From: Exiguobacterium aurantiacum
Lineage (GTDB): Bacteria; Bacillota; Bacilli; Exiguobacteriales; Exiguobacteriaceae
Assembly: GCF_024362205.1 (NCBI RefSeq)
Contig: NZ_CP101462.1
Coordinates: 92,501-147,500, forward strand
Direction: 5' to 3'
DNA: 55,000 bases
Below are positions 54,077 to 55,000 of the stretch, piece after piece. Both the position numbers and the translations under genes were made by a program. The notes under the pieces were generated by a model that saw only the letters and a list, made by a program, of their open reading frames with translations, was not told where the DNA came from and did not search any database. Each line of letters starts with the position of its first letter. The stretch's first letter is position 1.

Positions 54077-54107
54077 GTTAGCGAGACAGAAATTAGGGGG
54101 AAACCAC

Positions 54108-55000
54108 ATGCTTACAGTAGAACAAGTTCGTGAAGAATTGGCGGGGTTGATCGATCCAACAATCAACCGTACGCTTGGAGATACAGCTGGCGTGAAGGAT
54201 ATTCGCATTAAAGAAGATTATGTCAGTGTAAAAGTGGCACTTGGTCAAACCGGGAGCGGCGAGCAACTCCAGCTTCAACAAGAAATCGTCACGTTGTTGA
54301 AAGGAAAAGGCTTCAAGACGGTCGGCCTCCGTTTCGAGGCTCTCAATGACGAGAGTTTAAAAGAAGCGACGAAGCCAGCCATTCTCCGTGAGAATGCCGG
54401 CACGACGTTCATCGCGATCGCGTCAGGGAAAGGTGGCGTCGGGAAATCGACGGTGTCGGTCAACTTGGCAGTCGCGCTAGCACGGGCTGGGAAGAAAGTC
54501 GGATTGATTGATGCGGACATTTACGGCTTCAGTGTACCGGACATGCTCGGGATTGAAGAGCGGCCTGTCGTACGCGGCGAAAAAATCATTCCGGTCGAGC
54601 GGTTCGGTGTGAAAGTCATCTCGATGGGCTTCTTTGTAGAGGATAACGCACCAGTCATCTGGCGTGGACCAATGCTCGGGAAGATGCTCAATAACTTCTT
54701 CAACGACGTCGAGTGGGGCGACCTAGACTACTTGCTCCTCGACTTGCCGCCAGGGACGGGTGATGTCGCTCTCGATATCCATTCGATGCTTCCGGCATGT
54801 CAAGAGTTGATCGTCACGACACCGCACGCGACGGCTGCCTTCGTCGCGGCACGAGCTGGAGCGATGGCTATCAAGACGAACCACAAAGTGCTCGGAATCA
54901 TCGAGAACATGGCATACTTCGAAAGTAAAGTGACTGGGGAGAAAGAGTACGTCTTCGGCTATGGCGGTGGCGAAAAGTTGTCCGAGGCGTTGAAGAGCAA
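54108..55000 (+). CDS. salA: Mrp/SalA-family P-loop ATPase (3' end outside window)
   Basis: MRP/NBP35-type ATPase; family members carry Fe-S clusters, and Bacillus SalA acts as a transcription regulator of protease genes. The visible 297 residues comprise an N-terminal MIP18/DUF59-like domain (about 1-90) and a deviant Walker A SGKGGVGKST (106-115), then DADIYGFSVPDMLG and LDLPPGTGDVALDI. The C-terminal segment, where the CxxC motif of Mrp proteins would be, is cut off, so cluster binding cannot be judged. AGGGGGA precedes ATG 54108. The salA name rests on family and locus; mrp/apbC is the neutral alternative. Confidence 0.9.
   Translation, partial: MLTVEQVREELAGLIDPTINRTLGDTAGVKDIRIKEDYVSVKVALGQTGSGEQLQLQQEIVTLLKGKGFKTVGLRFEALNDESLKEATKPAILRENAGTTFIAIASGKGGVGKSTVSVNLAVALARAGKKVGLIDADIYGFSVPDMLGIEERPVVRGEKIIPVERFGVKVISMGFFVEDNAPVIWRGPMLGKMLNNFFNDVEWGDLDYLLLDLPPGTGDVALDIHSMLPACQELIVTTPHATAAFVAARAGAMAIKTNHKVLGIIENMAYFESKVTGEKEYVFGYGGGEKLSEALKS

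Overview
The window reads as a stretch of core chromosome from a low-to-moderate G+C, Gram-positive Bacillales bacterium. The product sequences and gene order fit an Exiguobacterium-like, non-spore-forming lineage; that genus assignment is an inference from recall and was not searched. It opens inside a 23S rRNA gene (about 400 nt of its 5' end lie outside), continues through 5S rRNA, and then follows the classic Bacillus order almost gene for gene. All genes are on the + strand, the direction of the rRNA operon.

Region 1 (1-8.7 kb): 23S-5S rRNA, tandem terminators, then the CtsR-controlled heat-shock operon ctsR-mcsA-mcsB-clpC, with a CtsR operator overlapping the start of transcription, followed by radA. 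Region 2 (8.8-18.6 kb): yacL, ispD-ispF (isoprenoid precursors), gltX, a cysteine T-box riboswitch, cysE-cysS, mrnC, rlmB, rae1, sigH, rpmG, secE, nusG. These supply charged tRNAs, rRNA processing and modification, the stationary-phase sigma factor, translocase and transcription elongation. Region 3 (18.7-29.2 kb): rplKA, rplJL with an L10 leader, a 16S methyltransferase-like gene, and rpoB-rpoC. Region 4 (29.2-33.9 kb): str operon rpsL-rpsG-fusA-tuf with a long folded leader. Region 5 (34.0-34.5 kb): one accessory gene, a putative minimal nucleotidyltransferase. Region 6 (34.6-49.7 kb): the S10, spc and alpha ribosomal-protein clusters with secY, adk, map, infA and rpoA. Region 7 (49.7-55 kb): ECF transporter module ecfA1-ecfA2-ecfT, truA, rplM-rpsI, and a truncated salA/Mrp-type ATPase.

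Compared with Bacillus subtilis gene order (recalled), disA is missing between radA and yacL, ybxF between rpoC and rpsL, ybzG between map and infA, and the sporulation-linked cwlD block between rpsI and salA. The S14 gene in the spc cluster is the zinc-free long form, whereas L33 and L36 keep their zinc cysteines.

No insertion sequence, CRISPR array, prophage or tRNA gene was seen. The most interesting non-textbook material is RNA-level: an approximately 245-nt rpsL leader with a 24-bp hairpin, a multi-helix rpsJ (S10) leader starting at its promoter, a hairpin that hides the Shine-Dalgarno sequence of an 11-codon ORF before tuf, and several strong intra-operon hairpins without U-tracts. The single orphan gene between tuf and rpsJ is the best protein-level candidate for something undescribed.
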